Assembly: GCA_964383905.1 (NCBI GenBank)
Contig: CAYLJO010000078.1
Coordinates: forward strand, 1-25,803
Reading direction: 5' to 3'
Source: CAYLJO01 sp964383905
GTDB lineage: Bacteria > Acidobacteriota > Blastocatellia > Pyrinomonadales > Pyrinomonadaceae
Length of the DNA stretch: 25,803 nt
In this document: in pieces, positions 25,707 through 25,803 of the stretch
How positions within the stretch are numbered: position 1 is the stretch's first letter
Layout: each line of letters begins with the position of its first letter
The notes under the pieces: generated by a model
Seen by the model: only the letters and a program-made list of their open reading frames with translations
Told to the model about the DNA's origin: nothing
Database searches by the model: none
Made by a program: the position numbers and the translations under genes

Positions 25707-25803
25707 CTCGAGCTTCCCTTTTGATACAAACGGTATGAGAGATCCGCGTCTAAATCAGACCTTATGAGATTGGCACAGACCAGTTCTTTCTGATACATCG
25801 GTA

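Overview
The window looks like a chromosomal housekeeping segment from a GC-rich, diderm, aerobic or microaerobic bacterium. My best guess is Acidobacteriota, probably class Blastocatellia. This is inferred from the gene order ispE - tRNA-Gln - prs - rplY - pth - rpsF - rpsR - rplI - dnaB - alr, from the style of the TonB and BamD-like proteins, and from the intergenic heptad-type repeats. No rRNA or other decisive marker is present. Almost every gene is on the minus strand. The plus-strand exceptions are a TonB-like protein, a MerR regulator and perhaps a gene tail at the left edge.

Left part (1-4860): a possible gene tail and a long-stem hairpin, a small lipoprotein, an encapsulated-ferritin-like protein (EncFtn) with no encapsulin beside it, a divergent TonB-type energy transducer, alanine racemase (alr), and a short MerR/TipA-type regulator. 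The regulator has a textbook 19-bp-spacer promoter carrying a palindromic operator, and it sits on the opposite strand between alr and dnaB.

Middle (4865-12984): the replicative helicase gene dnaB, whose product is interrupted by two full-length inteins with LAGLIDADG endonuclease motifs. One lies exactly in the Walker A P-loop (GK|T). The other lies at the same ESG|S site as the Synechocystis DnaB intein. Upstream are the ribosomal genes rplI, rpsR and rpsF, then pth, rplY (Ctc/L25), prs and a tRNA-Gln(TTG) with an encoded CCA end.

Right part (13001-25706): ispE, a secreted CAP/SCP-domain protein, a large secreted TPR protein translationally coupled to a four-TM membrane protein, a BamD-like outer-membrane assembly protein, rpe, a PASTA-only membrane protein with an Asn-rich tail, rsmB, fmt, a RocA/PruA-type 1-pyrroline-5-carboxylate dehydrogenase, and def. 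This is the widespread def-fmt-rsmB-...-rpe cluster with the dehydrogenase inserted. The PASTA protein sits where PrkC-type PASTA kinases lie in Gram-positive genomes.

The genes cover translation (formylation and deformylation, rRNA methylation, ribosomal proteins, peptidyl-tRNA hydrolysis), replication, PRPP, isoprenoid and D-Ala synthesis, and envelope assembly. The least explained signals are the two DnaB inteins, the orphan EncFtn, the truncated MerR/TipA unit, the structured dnaB leader, and several intergenic inverted repeats with 7-nt periodicity. Two of these repeats share a 21-nt core and lie directly 3' of unrelated genes. I found no CRISPR array, transposase or phage gene.
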